From Paenibacillus brasilensis (lineage in GTDB: Bacteria > Bacillota > Bacilli > Paenibacillales > Paenibacillaceae), in contig NZ_CP045298.1 in the NCBI RefSeq assembly GCF_009363115.1, positions 4,771,501 through 4,835,500 on the forward strand: a stretch of 64,000 nt of DNA, written 5' to 3'. Under the pieces are notes generated by a model. That model saw only the letters and a program-made list of their open reading frames with translations. It had not been told where the DNA came from and ran no database searches. Positions 42,464-52,300 of the stretch are shown here, one piece after another. Made by a program: the position numbers and the translations under genes. How positions within the stretch are numbered: the first letter of the stretch is position 1; each line of letters begins with the position of its first letter.

Positions 42464-45400
42464 ATGGTGACGCTGCGAAACAAGAACAGGTTTCTTCATG
42501 TTCTACCAGGAAGGATACGAATGGAAATCTACAGCTTGCAGGGAAGCGAAGCTGCCGCAGAGCTTTTGGCCAAAAGTCTGTCAGCTTGTAGTGGAATTAA
42601 CAGAGCGGAACCTTGTACAGTGACGGGCAGAGTGCTGGTGCATTATGATGTAAAGCTTGTTTCTGAGCAGCACATTATCCATATACTCTGTGAAACAGAA
42701 GAACGGATGTGTTCGGCTAATTTAACACCCCGCCCGGATATTCGGAACGAGGCTACCTTGTCGAAGGAAGCGGAGCGCGAAGCTGCTGCTACTCAAGCTG
42801 AATTGAATATTCCTTGCCCTCTCCCGATTAACCCTACGGCACCTAAGACCAATACGGGGGAGCCGAAGGAGAAAATTCCCATTGCATTGGCTGTTTCCAT
42901 GAGCGGTTTAGCCGTGCTGGGAATCAAGCAGATCTTTTTAGGACGTTCAGCCCTGGCAAGGAGTCCGGCAACGTTCTTTTTATCGTCGCTCGTATCTGTC
43001 GTAACCGGCTACCCTTTTCTCAAGCGAGGAATTCAGACCTATTCGGATAAGAGAAAAATAAACTCAGATCTCATATTAGGTACAAGCGCTCTCGCTCTTG
43101 CACTTATGGGCGAAAATCTTGTAGCACTTGCCGGACACAGCATTTTGCAATATGTGAACTGGAAGCGAAGCCACTCTGCATTAAATGGACAGCAAGGGGC
43201 TTCTTTGTCACCGGAAATTCAAGCATATAGCGATAAAGCAGGCAAATTAGGGTTTATTGCAGCCGGAATGACTTGGGCCGTTACCCGGAACCCGTTCCGT
43301 GCAATCGCCGTCCTTCTGGCAGCAAATCCGCGCGTGGTGACCGTACCTGCCGAGTATGCCTGGAAGCAGGCTGAGCTCGTTTCAGAAGAAAGAAAATACG
43401 TAGTTCCGGAAAAAGGATCATTATCCCAACTCGCTCGAACGAAAACGATTTTATTCGAAGACTCGTCACTCCTGTTTAACCGTCCGGAGATTGAAGAAAT
43501 TCAATGCATGGCAGAGAAGGAGCAAGATGCGGATAAAGTGATATGTTTGGCGGCTTCATTAATGGAGAAAACAGAACATCCATGGAAAGAAGAGGTGTTT
43601 AGCAAGGCAAAACAAACCTGCCGGACGATCCGCACAGCTTTTCATGTGGAAGAAGAGCTACAGGGTATAAAAGGAAAAGTCAATGATATACAGGTTATCA
43701 TTGGCAGCTACACATATATGGAGGAGCACGGTATTGATTGCAGTTCCTATGAGCTTAAATCAAAGAGGCTTACAAGAAAAGAATACGATGTTCTTTTTGT
43801 CGGAAGCCAAGGAAATGGCAAAGGCGAATGTCTTGGGTTAATTGCCAGACATCGGCCATCAACGGTTAACGAATACGGCTCTACCGCCTTATCATTCAGC
43901 GAAAAAGGCTGGAGGCTTGGACTGTTGAATAACAGTCTGCATATCAGTGCTGACGAGCTTTCGCAATACGGTATGGATACAAGCTGGTCCTCTTTTGAAC
44001 AAGGCGAAGTGATTGAACGGATCGTAGTGCTCAAGCAGCAAGGCGAAGAGGTTTTATTTGTCGCCGGTCTGGAGCAAAATCCACTCAATGAGTTTTATAA
44101 GGAAGCTGGAGTCCAGACGATTTCCATTCATGAGCTGCAACCTATTCAGGAAAGCGCTCTGTACGCCGAAAGAACAGAGCGAATCGTAAACGAGCATGCT
44201 TCAATCGCTAAAAAGTGGAATCTTATAGGATCCGCTTTTGCTACATTAGGCATGATCAGTGCGCCATTGGCCAGTTTGATCGGGGATGCTTTATCACTTG
44301 TTTTTACATCCAGAACCAAAAACAGGAGTGAAGCCTTGCCATGTCCAACGGGAATTGCGTATAAGGACGAGGCTGCGGTTGCTTCCGAAGCCTTTGCCTG
44401 GCATCAGCTGCCTGGCGAACAGATTATCACGAAGTTTCAAACAAACCTACAAAGCGGGTTGACGTCTGATCAGGTACTTTCAATTCGAAGCCGATATGGT
44501 TCAAATCAGCTTGAGAGTAAAAAGCCTACTCCTTGGCTCATTGCATATTTGGGTCAATTCAAGGAATTCACAACTCTGATTCTCCTTGGTACAAGTGCAC
44601 TGGCCTTTCTTACAGGTGGATTATTCGATGGACTTGCAATGGGGGCAATTCTGCTCGCGAATGCCGCAATTGGCACAATTCAGGAACGCAAAGCGGAAAA
44701 AGTTGTGGACAAGCTGAATCAATTTCAACCCCCGGTATGTAAAGCCATCAGACAGGGCCAGCACGTAGAGCTAAACGCTGTGGAATTGGTGCCCGGCGAT
44801 ATCGTTTCCCTGGAAGCAGGGGACCGCGTTCCAGCCGATATCCGGTTGATCAACTCATGGAATATGCGAGTGAACGAGTCGACCCTGACTGGGGAATCTC
44901 TTCCCGTCGAAAAGAACGAGTCCTCTTTGCCTGAAGATTGTGCTTTATCTGAGAGAACCAACATGCTCTTTATGGGAACCGACGTGTGCGGAGGCAAGGG
45001 GATGGGTATTGTTGTACAAACCGGGATGAATACCGAGATGGGGCATTTAATGTCCCTTTTGAAGCAGCAGGAAAAAGAAGTAACCCCTTTACAGGAAAAA
45101 GTAACGTCAATTAGCAAAAAATTTGTGAAAGGCGCTCTCATCGTGGGCGGAATCGTATTCGCAATTGGTATGCTCCGTGGCATCCCTTTTCCACAAATGA
45201 TTTCGACTTCGATCACACTGGCAGCCTCTGCCATTCCTGAAGGGCTTCCGGTTACCATCACCATTGCCCTCAGCGCAGGCATCTTCCGTATGGCGAAGAA
45301 AAACGCGCTGATCCGAAAGCTCTCCTCATTGGAAACATTAGGGAGAACTACAGTTATTTGCACAGACAAGACGGGCACGTTAACCAAAAATGAAATGACG

Positions 45401-47140
45401 GTAAAAGCGCTCTCTACTGCGGATCGCGCGTGGACTGTAACAGGCAATGGCTACGAGCCGAGGGGAGCATTGGAAGAGCTTGCTCCCGAGGCTGCTGCAG
45501 CAGCTGCGGGGATCAAAAATGTTGAAAGTTACGAAAACCCCTCAACCCATCCTGATTTGACTCGCTTGCTGCAAATCTGCTTGTTATGCAATAACAGCAA
45601 GCTTGAGCAGCAGGAAGGGCAGTGGATGACCAAAGGGGATCCGACTGAGGGCGCGCTTTTGACGCTCGCGGCCAAAAACGGACTGTGGCTTAAAGATATG
45701 ACCCATTGGCATCGTGGACATGAAATTCCATTTGATTCGAAAACCGCGAAAATGAGCGTGGTTTGCAAGGACGTTCAGTCGCAGCAGGAATGCTATCTCT
45801 TTTCCAAAGGAGCCGTAGAGACGATTCTCGGCCATTGCAATCGATATCAAAAGAACGGGGAGATACTGCCTCTATCTGAAGAACAGAAGCAGCACATTAT
45901 ACAGCAAAATGAAAAGTTTTCAGCCGCAGCGTTGCGTGTGCTTGCTTTCGCGTATCGACCCTTGGATGAGAGCATCGACAATGAGTCCATTGACGACGAA
46001 TGTGAATTAATTTATGTCGGCATGACCGGCATGATGGACCCTCCCAAACCTGAAGTAGAACAAAATATTCAGGAAGCCTTTGCACTCGGGATAAAGCCTG
46101 TGATGATTACCGGTGACCACCCGATTACAGCCATTGCCATTGCGAAGCAACTCGGAATTTACAGTGATACGCAGAGTGTTGTAACTGGACATGAGCTTGA
46201 CCGTATAACAGACGAAGAGTTAAGCCAAATTGTGGACGAAGTATCCATTTTTGCCCGGGTCACGCCTGAGCACAAACTTCGCATTGTAACGGCGCTGCAA
46301 AAACGAGGACAAATCGTTGCCATGACTGGCGATGGCGTCAACGATACGCCTGCTATTAAACAAGCCAACGTTGGTATCGCAATGGGAAGAACAGGAACGG
46401 AGGTAACGAAGGAAACTGCGGATATGGTGCTAACGGAGGACCATTTCGGCACGATTATAGAGGGGGTCAAAGAAGGCCGAACAATTATTGGAAATATTCG
46501 TAAGGCACTTGGCTGTTTATTAACTGGAAATCTGGCCGAGATCATTGTCACGAGCGTTGCCGTGATGGTTGGATTGCCGATCCCTCTGGTTCCTATTCAA
46601 ATTCTGCTGATGAATTTGTTGACCGATGCTTTGCCAGCAATGGTTCTCGCTGTCAATCCAGGCCAGAAAACGAAGCAGCAGAAACGAACGGATATCGTCG
46701 ATAAAGACCTGTACCAGAAAGTGATTACAAGAGGGGTTCTGCTGGGATTGGGATCGCTCGGCTTGTTTGCCGCAAGCCTTGCAGTCGGTGCGCCTATGCC
46801 TGTGGCCCGAAGCGTTGCTTTTGCAACCTTGGTTGCGGGGCAATTGATACAAACCTTTTCGTGGCGTCAGGAAGGCTCTGAAGAAACAGTACGCGATTGG
46901 ACAAAAGATCGCTTTTTGATCGGGGCCCTTTGCGTTTCCTGGCTGGCTCTACTAGGAGCCATATATATCCCGCCATTGGCCGGGTTTTTCCATACCGCCC
47001 GTCTGCCGCTCCAATATTGGGCTCCCATCCTTGGCGTAGCCAGCTCGGTATCTCTTTTATCCAAACCGATTTTGGCTCTGATTACAAAAAAGCAGGCAAT
47101 CAGGGCTTCTCATGCAACCCAAACCTTTGCTGCGGCTTAA
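42464..47140 (+). CDS. Giant P-type ATPase: HMA-like domain, dead P1B-type half, active P2-type half
   Basis: The 1558-residue protein has an N-terminal HMA-like domain (residues about 10-75, FLHVLPGRIRMEI), then a P1B-like half (about 120-640) and a complete P2-type half (about 640-1540). In the first half the metal motif CPC is replaced by Asn288-Pro-Arg290, and the phosphorylation motif DKTGT by EDSSL (Glu332), so it cannot be phosphorylated. The second half is intact: Asp968 in ICTDKTGTLT, TGES, GDGVNDTPA, and Ca-ATPase-like site residues Glu926 (PEGLP), Asn1356/Glu1359 (NLAE), Asn1384-Thr1387-Asp1388 (NLLTD). Size and design recall mycobacterial CtpH/CtpI. ATG 42464 follows AAGGGAGG. Two small genes follow. 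Confidence 0.9.
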   Translation: MVTLRNKNRFLHVLPGRIRMEIYSLQGSEAAAELLAKSLSACSGINRAEPCTVTGRVLVHYDVKLVSEQHIIHILCETEERMCSANLTPRPDIRNEATLSKEAEREAAATQAELNIPCPLPINPTAPKTNTGEPKEKIPIALAVSMSGLAVLGIKQIFLGRSALARSPATFFLSSLVSVVTGYPFLKRGIQTYSDKRKINSDLILGTSALALALMGENLVALAGHSILQYVNWKRSHSALNGQQGASLSPEIQAYSDKAGKLGFIAAGMTWAVTRNPFRAIAVLLAANPRVVTVPAEYAWKQAELVSEERKYVVPEKGSLSQLARTKTILFEDSSLLFNRPEIEEIQCMAEKEQDADKVICLAASLMEKTEHPWKEEVFSKAKQTCRTIRTAFHVEEELQGIKGKVNDIQVIIGSYTYMEEHGIDCSSYELKSKRLTRKEYDVLFVGSQGNGKGECLGLIARHRPSTVNEYGSTALSFSEKGWRLGLLNNSLHISADELSQYGMDTSWSSFEQGEVIERIVVLKQQGEEVLFVAGLEQNPLNEFYKEAGVQTISIHELQPIQESALYAERTERIVNEHASIAKKWNLIGSAFATLGMISAPLASLIGDALSLVFTSRTKNRSEALPCPTGIAYKDEAAVASEAFAWHQLPGEQIITKFQTNLQSGLTSDQVLSIRSRYGSNQLESKKPTPWLIAYLGQFKEFTTLILLGTSALAFLTGGLFDGLAMGAILLANAAIGTIQERKAEKVVDKLNQFQPPVCKAIRQGQHVELNAVELVPGDIVSLEAGDRVPADIRLINSWNMRVNESTLTGESLPVEKNESSLPEDCALSERTNMLFMGTDVCGGKGMGIVVQTGMNTEMGHLMSLLKQQEKEVTPLQEKVTSISKKFVKGALIVGGIVFAIGMLRGIPFPQMISTSITLAASAIPEGLPVTITIALSAGIFRMAKKNALIRKLSSLETLGRTTVICTDKTGTLTKNEMTVKALSTADRAWTVTGNGYEPRGALEELAPEAAAAAAGIKNVESYENPSTHPDLTRLLQICLLCNNSKLEQQEGQWMTKGDPTEGALLTLAAKNGLWLKDMTHWHRGHEIPFDSKTAKMSVVCKDVQSQQECYLFSKGAVETILGHCNRYQKNGEILPLSEEQKQHIIQQNEKFSAAALRVLAFAYRPLDESIDNESIDDECELIYVGMTGMMDPPKPEVEQNIQEAFALGIKPVMITGDHPITAIAIAKQLGIYSDTQSVVTGHELDRITDEELSQIVDEVSIFARVTPEHKLRIVTALQKRGQIVAMTGDGVNDTPAIKQANVGIAMGRTGTEVTKETADMVLTEDHFGTIIEGVKEGRTIIGNIRKALGCLLTGNLAEIIVTSVAVMVGLPIPLVPIQILLMNLLTDALPAMVLAVNPGQKTKQQKRTDIVDKDLYQKVITRGVLLGLGSLGLFAASLAVGAPMPVARSVAFATLVAGQLIQTFSWRQEGSEETVRDWTKDRFLIGALCVSWLALLGAIYIPPLAGFFHTARLPLQYWAPILGVASSVSLLSKPILALITKKQAIRASHATQTFAAA

Positions 47141-47177
47141 ACGGCCGCAGTAATACTTAATTACAAGGAGGATCACG

Positions 47178-47456
47178 ATGCTGCAAAATAACAATATTAA
47201 TAAAATTGTAGTTGGCACTGTGCTTGCCTTTGCCGCTTCCGCTTTGCTTCCCATTGCTAAAACTACTTTTCGTCCTCTTGCCGAAGCTGGAAAGCAAGGC
47301 GGAGTCAGCTTGATCAACCGGGGCAAATCTTACCTTCAATTAGCAAGGGAGGAAATGGAAGATATCATCGCCGAAGCCCAATTTGAAAGAATGAAAAAGC
47401 AGTTGGACCAAGAAATCGCATTGCTTGACGAACCCAAAAATGAGGAGAATGGATAG
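47178..47456 (+). CDS. DUF5132-like small protein in the ATPase operon
   Basis: Ninety-two residues: an N-terminal hydrophobic helix (KIVVGTVLAFAASALLPIA), then RPLAEAGKQGGVS and a long charged helix with LAREEMEDIIAEAQFERMKK. This combination matches DUF5132-type proteins that accompany P-type ATPases with HMA-like domains. It begins 37 bases after the ATPase stop with AAGGAGGA and is directly followed by another small gene. A role as accessory or anchoring subunit is inference. Confidence 0.75.
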   Translation: MLQNNNINKIVVGTVLAFAASALLPIAKTTFRPLAEAGKQGGVSLINRGKSYLQLAREEMEDIIAEAQFERMKKQLDQEIALLDEPKNEENG

Positions 47457-47681
47457 ATGAGCGAACAAAATATAGATAATCATTTACGCGAAGCCTTAAC
47501 ACACCTGGAATTGGCCTTAAACCAAAGCGTAAGATGCGTGCTTGAGAATGATAGCGCGAAAAAAGAAATAGGTTTAAAGTGGGAACGATTTCTTGGGGAG
47601 TTTATGGGACAAATCCGGGAAAAGGGGAAAAAATCAAGGTTAAATCTGCTGGGCTGGATCAGTTTTCCAAGAATACGCTAA
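47457..47681 (+). CDS. Small hypothetical protein, last gene of the ATPase operon
   Basis: The ATG abuts the stop of the previous gene and follows GAGGAG. The 74 residues are a charged helical protein, NIDNHLREALTHLELALNQS at the start and a basic, aromatic-ending tail (RLNLLGWISFPRIR). No Cys or membrane segment. No family recognised; position suggests a functional link to the ATPase. Confidence 0.7.
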   Translation: MSEQNIDNHLREALTHLELALNQSVRCVLENDSAKKEIGLKWERFLGEFMGQIREKGKKSRLNLLGWISFPRIR

Positions 47682-47685
47682 TAGA

Positions 47686-47757
47686 GTGTATGCAGCCTCA
47701 TTCAACAGCAGGCTGCATACTGGATTCTCTACACCATAGAGAGTCTTTTTTTCTAGC
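47686..47757 (+). terminator. Tandem hairpin terminator of the ATPase operon
   Basis: GTATGCAGCC/GGCTGCATAC forms a first stem, and TCTCT/AGAGA a second, followed by CTTTTTTT. Together they close the three-gene operon. Confidence 0.75.
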
Positions 47758-47759
47758 TA

Positions 47760-48683
47760 TCATGTTACGATCATAATGAGGATAGGCAAAATCAGGAATG
47801 AGGCTAACGTGCTCCACAGGATACAGGTGGACACGAGTTTGGGCGATGCATTGAATTTTTGTGCTAAGATGACGGCATTCACGGCAACCGGCATGGAGGC
47901 CAGAATAAAAAGAACGGAGAATAAAAGGCCAGATATCCCCAGTATCAGCATGGAAAGGCAGGCTGCAAACGGAGAGAGCAGAAGCCGTATGATGAGTCCT
48001 GCATAGCTGGCTTTTTTAATAGACGGCTCCAGCTTGGAGATTTTTACATAAGCCATCTGGGTTCCAAGGATCGCCAGCACGACCGGAGAATAGGCTGCAG
48101 CAATCATCGAGACGCCCGATTGAATCCCGGAGGGCAGATGCCAATCCAGCAGCCGAAGCCCCAGGGCAAGTAGGGCTGCATAGATCGCAGGCAGTGAGAA
48201 TACCGACTTGACGGCGCTTTGAACAGAAAATTCAGAGCGGGCTGCAAAGTAAACTCCAAGGGTATTGACCAGGATCATCTGGATGACCACATACACAGAG
48301 GCCCTATCCAATCCAAGCTGCCCAAAGGCAAGTAAAATGAGCGGCAACCCATAATTCGCACTATTGGTCAGTGTGGAGATCAGGGTAAGTCCAGCGGTTT
48401 CAGGAGCACTCAGCTTTAAGATTTTCCCTGCTAATTGAGCAATTCCCCATAACAACAGTAGATTCAATATGGAAAAGGCGATAGTCTGCGCCACATCATG
48501 CCAGGAAAGCTGAGCCTTGAGCAGCGTGTCCAGAATCACTGCAGGAATTAAAAAGTACAAGTATAAAGTTGAGAGCGGCTTAGTTTCCAGCTTCATGAAT
48601 TTGCCGAGTAAAAACCCGGCAATCACTGGAAGGGACAGCGGAACGATAACAGATAAAAGAGTTGAAAGTACAATTTGAATCAT
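47760..48683 (-). CDS. AEC-family transporter
   Basis: The 307-residue membrane protein has ten predicted helices in two groups with a central polar loop, as in the auxin efflux carrier family. Marks are the N-terminal PVIAGFLLGKF and the mid-protein STLTNSANYGLPL crossover region. Bacterial members export organic acids such as malate; the substrate is not evident. I choose the ATG ending at 48683, eight bases after AAAGGATG; a GTG three codons earlier overlaps the ribosome site. Confidence 0.85.
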   Translation of the reverse strand: MIQIVLSTLLSVIVPLSLPVIAGFLLGKFMKLETKPLSTLYLYFLIPAVILDTLLKAQLSWHDVAQTIAFSILNLLLLWGIAQLAGKILKLSAPETAGLTLISTLTNSANYGLPLILLAFGQLGLDRASVYVVIQMILVNTLGVYFAARSEFSVQSAVKSVFSLPAIYAALLALGLRLLDWHLPSGIQSGVSMIAAAYSPVVLAILGTQMAYVKISKLEPSIKKASYAGLIIRLLLSPFAACLSMLILGISGLLFSVLFILASMPVAVNAVILAQKFNASPKLVSTCILWSTLASFLILPILIMIVT

Positions 48684-48829
48684 GAAATCCACTCATCCTT
48701 TCTGTAATAACAATTTTTATTATAAGATGTGGCTTTCTAGCCCGTCCAAGATGTAAATACGATCAAGCTCATAGGTATATACTATGAAGCTTCTGGTAGT
48801 TATTCTAAATATGCATTGAGTAGAACAAC

Positions 48830-48879
48830 AAAAGGGATGCCCACAGCCATGTTGAAAGGCTGGTGGAACATCCCTTTTA
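48830..48879 (-). terminator. Intrinsic terminator of trhO
   Basis: AAAGGGATG and CATCCCTTT, with inner CCACAGCCA/TGGTGG pairing, form a long stem. T-runs on both strands allow bidirectional use; on the minus strand it follows trhO. Confidence 0.75.
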
Positions 48880-48908
48880 TTATGATGAAAACAAATTTTC
48901 CTGCTGAG

Positions 48909-49802
48909 TTAAGCAGAAACAACAGCTTCCGCTTTAGTCCGGCACTCATCAGAGCAATAGTGTTGATGCTGCTCTTCGCAGTCTGGACATACGATATGCT
49001 GGAGATTACATACCGGGCAGTTGATATAATGATCGTTTGGCGTTTCACAATGGAAGCATTTGCCTACAATAACGTCCTCGTCGGTGTGGTTGATTGGAAT
49101 CGAAATCCGTTCGTCAAACACATAGCATTTACCGTCAAACAAGCGTCCTTGTACTTCCGGGTCCTTGCTGTAAGTCACAATGCCGCCATCCAGTTGGGCT
49201 ACATCGTTAAAGCCTTCTTTGATCAGAAGACCGGACAGCTTTTCGCAACGAATACCTCCGGTGCAATACGTCAGGATTTTCTTGTCCTTAAACTGGCTCA
49301 TATTGTCGCGAATCCACTGTGGAAATTCACGGAACGATTCAACTTCCGGGCGAATAGCTCCGCGGAAATGTCCGATGTCATATTCATAGTCGTTACGACC
49401 GTCCAGTACAACTACATCTTCATCTTGAAGCTGCTCATAAAAATCCTTCGGTGACAAACGCTTGCCGCTAATTTCATTAGGGTCGAGCTCATCCTCATGA
49501 CGCAGCGTAACAAGCTCCTGACGATGACGTACGAATATTTTCTTGAACGCATGACCGTCAGAATCATCTATTTTAAAAACGATATCGTGGAATTTCGGAT
49601 TGGCGCGCAAATCACGAATATACTGCTCTGTTTGCTCTACCGTACCAGACAATGTTCCGTTAATACCTTCCTCAGCAATCAAGATTCTTCCCTTGACGCC
49701 CAGCTCCTTGCAATAAGCCAGATGCTCTGCCGTAAAGGTGGCAGGATCTTCAATATTTACATATTTGTAAAACAACAAAATTCGATAAGCATGCTTACAC
49801 AC
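48909..49802 (-). CDS. trhO: tRNA uridine(34) hydroxylase TrhO (rhodanese family)
   Basis: TrhO uses oxygen to hydroxylate the wobble uridine of tRNAs, the first step to 5-methoxyuridine and 5-carboxymethoxyuridine. The 297 residues contain the N-terminal acylphosphatase-like domain ([15 protein letters not shown]), the rhodanese domain with catalytic Cys in [15 protein letters not shown], and a C-terminal Cys-rich zinc-ribbon-like tail ([28 protein letters not shown]). The start is GTG at 49800-49802 after AGAGGGTGA. Confidence 0.92.
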   Translation of the reverse strand: MCKHAYRILLFYKYVNIEDPATFTAEHLAYCKELGVKGRILIAEEGINGTLSGTVEQTEQYIRDLRANPKFHDIVFKIDDSDGHAFKKIFVRHRQELVTLRHEDELDPNEISGKRLSPKDFYEQLQDEDVVVLDGRNDYEYDIGHFRGAIRPEVESFREFPQWIRDNMSQFKDKKILTYCTGGIRCEKLSGLLIKEGFNDVAQLDGGIVTYSKDPEVQGRLFDGKCYVFDERISIPINHTDEDVIVGKCFHCETPNDHYINCPVCNLQHIVCPDCEEQHQHYCSDECRTKAEAVVSA

Positions 49803-50154
49803 GTAAAATCACCCTCTGATTCAAGTCAAAGTTTTTAACACCAATTTTAAATGTACCACATTCTTTAAGTTAGTCAACATAAATGTATAAAAAGTGGAAA
49901 TAAAAAGGGTATTTTAAAATAGTGTGATGCAACGAAGGATATAAGCAGTATTCTACCAAATCACCCTACCGTAGGATGGCATCTGCGATAGGGTGATTTT
50001 TTTGTTGTAGAGAGTAGATATATGTTTAGGATATTTTACGGATTCGACACGATTCTTGGGAAATTGACATTTGGAACATGTTAATTTTATAGAGTACCTA
50101 TTGTTTTACAAATTTTAAATCATTCGGCGCGAACAGACTCGCGAAAGGGGTCAA
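49803..50154. other. Gene-free interval with an orphan terminator
   Basis: About 350 AT-rich bases between divergent trhO and the PfkB gene. No protein gene is supported. An intrinsic terminator at 49957-50003 points along the plus strand though no gene precedes it, which would fit a small RNA or a leader. Confidence 0.5.
49957..50003 (+). terminator. Orphan intrinsic terminator
   Basis: AATCACCCTA pairs with TAGGGTGATT, with further inner pairing, followed by TTTTTTTG. It is plus-strand oriented and no open frame lies upstream. Confidence 0.75.
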
Positions 50155-51201
50155 ATGATGAAATTAAAACTGAACCGCAATAATGAACTGAACGAGCCTT
50201 GGCCCACTAGACAACAAATACTATGTATCGGGGGAGCAAATCTAGACCGTAAAATTATGATTAAAGGTACATTTCAGCTTCACACCTCCAACCCGAGCAG
50301 CACCAGAAAGCAATCCTGCGGTGGGGTGGCTCGAAATGTAGCCGAAAATTTGGGGAGGCTAAGCCAGCAGGTCAGCCTGTTGACCGCAGTTGGCGATGAT
50401 GCCGAAGGTGAATTTATAGTCGAGCAGTCTAGACTTTACATGAATGTGATTCCGCTGCAGGTCAAGGGAGAACCGTCAACCGGGGTTTACACCGCTTTGC
50501 TGAACGAGTGTGGTAAGCTGATTGTAGCGACAGCAGAGATGGAGATTTATGATCAGATTCGTCCTTCAGCTATCCTTGAAAATATCCCCTTAATCACCTC
50601 ATCTCAGCTGGTGCTGTTGGATACTAATTTCTCAATGAACGTAATTGCTTCAACCATACGGCTATGCCAAGAACATCGAATCCCGCTTATCGTTTCTTCC
50701 GTATCAGCCTTCAAAATGAGAAAACTTCCTCGAAATTTAAACGGGGTAGGCTGGCTGGTATGTAAGCAGATGGAAGCTGAATCCTATTTGGGAATACAAC
50801 TTACAGATGATCAGCAACTACTGGACGCAACCCGAATTTTTCACCAACTCGGGGTTCAAAACGTAATTCTGATCCGGGGAACTGACAGTGTCCTATTTAC
50901 CTCCCAGGATGGAGCGTATGGGCAAATTTCTATACAGCACGATCAGGAAGTCATTGATGTCACGGGTGCTGACGATGCTTTTATTGCCGGAATGATATAT
51001 GGAATTATCCAAGGATATCCAATGGAGCAGGTATGCCAATTCGGAATCAGCTGTGTCGCCTTAACCATTCAAACAGATCGGACGGTTTCAGAGACTATTT
51101 CTCTAAATAAGCTTCATTCCATGTTCAAGGAGCTGTACGGCACACATCCGCAAAATTTTGTGTTTTTTAAAGGTGTGTATTTTAAGGAGAAAGATACATA
51201 A
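50155..51201 (+). CDS. PfkB-family carbohydrate kinase, pseudouridine-kinase-like
   Basis: The ribokinase-fold kinase has the first PfkB signature in GGVARNVAENLGRL (about residue 60) and the second in DVTGADDAFIAGMIYG (about residue 270). The latter departs from the common GAGDAF: the second Gly is Asp, while the catalytic Asp is kept. The N-x-A-x-N-x-x-R pattern resembles pseudouridine kinase and related nucleoside kinases (YeiC). No pseudouridine glycosidase gene is adjacent. The ribosome site GAAAGGGG precedes two tandem ATGs at 50155 and 50158. Confidence 0.82.
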   Translation: MMKLKLNRNNELNEPWPTRQQILCIGGANLDRKIMIKGTFQLHTSNPSSTRKQSCGGVARNVAENLGRLSQQVSLLTAVGDDAEGEFIVEQSRLYMNVIPLQVKGEPSTGVYTALLNECGKLIVATAEMEIYDQIRPSAILENIPLITSSQLVLLDTNFSMNVIASTIRLCQEHRIPLIVSSVSAFKMRKLPRNLNGVGWLVCKQMEAESYLGIQLTDDQQLLDATRIFHQLGVQNVILIRGTDSVLFTSQDGAYGQISIQHDQEVIDVTGADDAFIAGMIYGIIQGYPMEQVCQFGISCVALTIQTDRTVSETISLNKLHSMFKELYGTHPQNFVFFKGVYFKEKDT

Positions 51202-51325
51202 ATAAAGAAAAGAATCTTACCCACTTTTTGTTGCTGAAACTGTAAAGGGAGCAGGTTGCTTAATGAATCATCTGAGATACGCCATCGTTTTTCTACCACT
51301 GTTCTGCCTGTATTTGTTTTTAAAG

Positions 51326-52300
51326 GGAGGCTCTTTCGTGGCAGGGAATTTTTGATGAAGGATGCCTATTCTTTTGATACGGATTGGGAGGGATTAGACC
51401 AAACCTACTGGACCATGTTCGAGACGTATCATCGTATTTTCACACGCTGCGGTCTAAACTTTCGCGCAGTAGAGGCAGATGCGGGCGCTATTGGCGGTGA
51501 AGGAGGAACTCATGAATTTATGGCGCTTGCTGACATAGGAGAGGATACGATAGCAGCATGTACCTGCTGTGAATACGCGGCCAATCTTGAAAAAGCCGAG
51601 TCACAGGAACATGTCAGCTATTCTTCTTCTCTCAGCACAGAGCCAATGGAGAAATTTCATACTCCAGGTCTGCGCACGATAGATCAACTGGTTGAAGGGC
51701 TTCATATAGAGGCAAAAGACATCATCTAAACACTGATTTACATGGCTGATGATCAACCCATCGCTATAGTGGTTAGAGGAGATCATGACGTCAACGAAGT
51801 GAAAGATCAACATATTTTAGGTAGTGAAAAATTCGAAATAGCAAGTGCAGATATCGTATCAACGGTAACCGGGACCCCTTCCGGGTATATAGGCCTGTTT
51901 GGATTGAGGATTCCTGTATGGGTGGATTGCACAGTTGCTCAAATGTCAAACAGCATCGCCGGCGCGAACGAGCTGGAAACCCATTATCGGCATGTGAATC
52001 CAGGACGCGATATGGATCTTCGCCATGTGACGGATTTACGTAATGTCACAGAAGGGGACAGATGCCCTCGCTGTGACGAAGGGGAGTTGAAGCTTTATCG
52101 TGGTATTGAGATTGGACATGTGTTTAAAAAAAGATTCAGATTTGATAGGTATTCCAGTGAGGATCGTCGTTGGTAAAGATGCTGAGCATGGAAAAATAGA
52201 GTGGATAGAGCGAGGCGCCAGCAACAAGGAGACGATTCATATCACGGAAGCAAGCAAACGGATTTTGGACATTCAAGCATTAGTGTCTCGTAAAATATGA
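51326..52300 (+). pseudogene. proS: Decayed prolyl-tRNA synthetase
   Basis: Three segments align to bacterial ProS in order. The first, from FRGREFLMKDAYSFD, starts within motif 2 and lacks about 150 N-terminal residues. It runs to IEAKDII and ends at TAA 51727-51729, where intact enzymes have Lys (AAA to TAA). The same frame continues TLIYMADDQP through the editing domain to CPRCDEG and IGHVFK. There about 150 codons, including class II motif 3, are deleted, and the frame shifts into DLIGIPVRIVVGKDAEHGK of the anticodon-binding domain, ending at 52300. With no start, a nonsense codon and a large deletion it cannot make an enzyme; an intact copy must exist elsewhere. Confidence 0.9.

Noticed and set aside
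44725-45447. 240-codon minus-strand open frame inside the P-type ATPase
   Set aside because: Antisense shadow of a conserved catalytic region; composition follows from the plus-strand codons.
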